From NCBI GenBank assembly GCA_910588135.1, contig CAJUOT010000057.1:1-15163 (forward strand): DNA of 15,163 nt. The letters run 5' to 3'. The DNA comes from an uncultured Oscillospiraceae bacterium. Its GTDB lineage: Bacteria > Bacillota > Clostridia > Oscillospirales > Oscillospiraceae. Within the stretch, counting starts at the first letter, position 1; every line of letters starts with the position of its first letter. Below the pieces are notes generated by a model. The model did no database searches. It saw only the letters and a program-made list of their open reading frames with translations, and was not told the origin of the DNA. Of the stretch, positions 13,816-15,163 are shown in pieces. The position numbers and the translations under genes were made by a program.

Positions 13816-13845
13816 AAGGACCGGCGCAGTTGCGCCGGTCCTTTT
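13816..13845 (+). terminator. Terminator hairpin between TraX-like and relaxase genes
   Basis: A perfect 12-bp stem (13816-13827 with 13832-13843; AAGGACCGGCGC) has an AGTT loop and is followed by TTTT on the plus strand. It can also fold on the minus strand, but with only two U after the stem, where it would lie about 50 nt beyond the relaxase stop. It may separate the convergent transcription units. Confidence 0.65.
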
Positions 13846-13892
13846 AAGCCGCCTCCGGCGTCTGCTGTTACCCGCAGGGAAAGAAAAAATCA

Positions 13893-15163
13893 TCACCGCG
13901 CCTCCAGCTGGCGGCTACGATTTTTCTCCTTCTCCGTCACGCCCAAAATCCGCTCCACGTTATTTTTGGCTGTGAGCAGTTCAATCATTTTTTCTCGCGC
14001 CTGCTTGTACTCTGGATACCTCTTTTTGTTCTCCGCTTTCAACATGGCATACTCCTGTTTCAGCGATTGCATGGACGGCAGTTTCTTCAAACCGAGGGAA
14101 TCAAAGTACCGTTTCGCCGCTTGACAGGCCGTGATTTCACTGCTATGCTGTTCATAAAAATTCTCCCTTTTCCTGCCCGTCAATTTCTGATACTGCGCGT
14201 AAATCTCCCGCGTCTTGCCGTAAGCGCCGATGTGCTTTTGCAATTCGGAAATGTCCTTCATTCTTGCGCTGGCGGCTTTCGACTGGTCGGATAAATCGTT
14301 GAATTTCTGAACCGCCGTATCACAGGCTTTCTCCAATTCTCCAAGGTCAGTCATATTGTTTTCCTGCAAGTAGATGACCGTCTTTGCCATCTCCTTGAGG
14401 TTGAAAATTTTCGCCCACCGCTCGAATCCGGGAGAGTTGGCCTGCTGCATTTTCGCTTGAATATCAATCAGCAAATTGGGCTTAGACTTCACTGCCGCCT
14501 TCGCCCTTGGAGCAACGACCCGCTTGCCGGAAATGCGCTCCATAATCGCCGTTTCAGAGTAATCCGCGCCGAGGGAATCACAGCGCACGAACCTCTTGCC
14601 ATTGGGAATTTTGAACGCAAGGTGCTTGCCCCGCTTCACCTCCGCTCCTGCCGTTTTCATAGCGGCGAGGAAGCTGCCAAAATCCTTACAGCCTTGACCG
14701 AGGGCGGTGTCGATCATTTGCTCCAACTGCCCCCGGATGGTAGGGGGCTTACTCTCCCCCAGCCATGCGCCGTAGTTGCCCCGGCTGGGCTTCGGCTCCG
14801 CAATCACAGACAGCCCATTTTCCAAACACAGCATATCGGAGATTTTGCGAATTGCGAACGAGGACCGCCAGAAGTTTCGGAATTTCCGGGTGCAGTCTAT
14901 GGTAGTGGAGTTGAACACGATATGCGAGTGAATATGATGTTTGTCCACATGGGTACAGACGATAAAGGCGTGTTTCCCCTTGGTCAGCGACATAGCGAGG
15001 TCATAACCAATTTTGTTTGCCAGTTCCGGTGTAATCTCTCCCGGCTTGAAGGACTGCCGCAGATGGTAGGCGATCACATCATTGTCTTTCTGTTCTCTGC
15101 CGGTAATAGCGGCATACTGCCGTTTGGAAAATAGAAACTCCTGGTCAGCAATAGACGGGTTAC
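13893..15163 (-). CDS. Relaxase/mobilization nuclease (MobA/VirD2-like), N-terminus beyond right edge
   Basis: This is a DNA relaxase that would nick the origin of transfer and stay attached to the 5' end to lead a mobilizable element into a recipient. The frame is open from the right edge (first full codons NPSIADQEFLF) to the stop at 13893, giving 423 codons. The metal-binding histidine motif is clear: HVDKHHIHSHIVFN, coded at about 14911-14955. Upstream of it is an AYHLRQSFKPGEITPELANKIG segment typical of PF03432 relaxases. The C-terminal half is charged and probably helical, with many Lys and Glu residues. The missing N-terminus should contain the catalytic tyrosine. The gene has lower GC than the sugar locus, as expected for a mobile element. 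A GTG at 15077 is inside the domain and is not the start. Confidence 0.9.
   Translation of the reverse strand, partial: NPSIADQEFLFSKRQYAAITGREQKDNDVIAYHLRQSFKPGEITPELANKIGYDLAMSLTKGKHAFIVCTHVDKHHIHSHIVFNSTTIDCTRKFRNFWRSSFAIRKISDMLCLENGLSVIAEPKPSRGNYGAWLGESKPPTIRGQLEQMIDTALGQGCKDFGSFLAAMKTAGAEVKRGKHLAFKIPNGKRFVRCDSLGADYSETAIMERISGKRVVAPRAKAAVKSKPNLLIDIQAKMQQANSPGFERWAKIFNLKEMAKTVIYLQENNMTDLGELEKACDTAVQKFNDLSDQSKAASARMKDISELQKHIGAYGKTREIYAQYQKLTGRKRENFYEQHSSEITACQAAKRYFDSLGLKKLPSMQSLKQEYAMLKAENKKRYPEYKQAREKMIELLTAKNNVERILGVTEKEKNRSRQLEAR

Noticed and set aside
14457..15134. 225-codon plus-strand open frame antisense to the relaxase
   Set aside because: The relaxase frame has the HxDxxHxHxH motif and runs through the region; the opposite frame shows no family features.
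1..15163. CRISPR arrays, tRNA or rRNA genes, complete insertion sequences
   Set aside because: I looked for regular spaced repeats, tRNA-like cloverleaf ends and transposase motifs and found none; the only element-like DNA is at 1767-1927 and right of about 13543.

Overview
The window looks like chromosomal DNA of a high-GC, Gram-positive gut anaerobe of the Clostridia (Oscillospiraceae-like). The reasons are strong AGGAGG ribosome binding sites, two lipoprotein-type solute-binding proteins, sigma-A promoters with 17-bp spacers, a LacI-type regulator beside a sugar ABC importer, and a relaxase of the kind carried by Firmicutes mobile elements. The taxon is inferred from style; no rRNA or tRNA gene was seen.

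Layout. (1) Positions 1-3258, minus strand: a binding-protein-dependent importer of the FbpA/AfuA-FbpB class, with the lipoprotein at 2104-3258 and a two-domain permease at 1743-1 that runs off the left edge. The 360 bp between them hold a 161-bp near-palindromic, MITE-like element (1767-1927), a strong terminator-like hairpin (1934-1977) and two more hairpins. (2) Positions 3259-3428: a divergent control region with a sigma-A promoter and a perfect LacI-type operator for the plus-strand regulator. (3) Positions 3429-10425, plus strand: LacI regulator, terminator, new promoter with tandem operator-like half-sites, sugar-binding lipoprotein, intergenic hairpin, MalF-like and MalG-like permeases (ATGA overlap), a 622-aa protein of unknown activity probably related to the glycoside hydrolase/deacetylase fold, and a 74-aa zinc-ribbon protein that overlaps it. 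(4) Positions 10431-13542, plus strand: a strong hairpin, two tandem GH53 endo-beta-1,4-galactanase paralogues without signal peptides, and a divergent TraX-family membrane protein. (5) Positions 13543-15163: a junction zone with a nested inverted repeat and a terminator hairpin, then the 3' part of a relaxase gene on the minus strand, which marks the edge of a mobilizable element.

The likely working model for 3429-12734 is a scavenging system for beta-1,4-galacto-oligosaccharides, equivalent to the Bacillus gan locus. The lipoprotein captures oligosaccharides, the two permeases import them, and cytoplasmic GH53 enzymes (perhaps with the 622-aa protein) cut them, under control of the LacI-type repressor. 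The window contains no ATPase for this importer, no beta-galactosidase and no secreted galactanase. An energy-coupling ATPase shared with other importers (MsmX type) and other enzymes would have to be encoded elsewhere. The substrate assignment rests on the two GH53 genes and is inference.

The least explained parts are the 622-aa protein, the divergence between the GH53 twins, the divergent TraX-like protein, and the palindromic element inside the first transporter operon.
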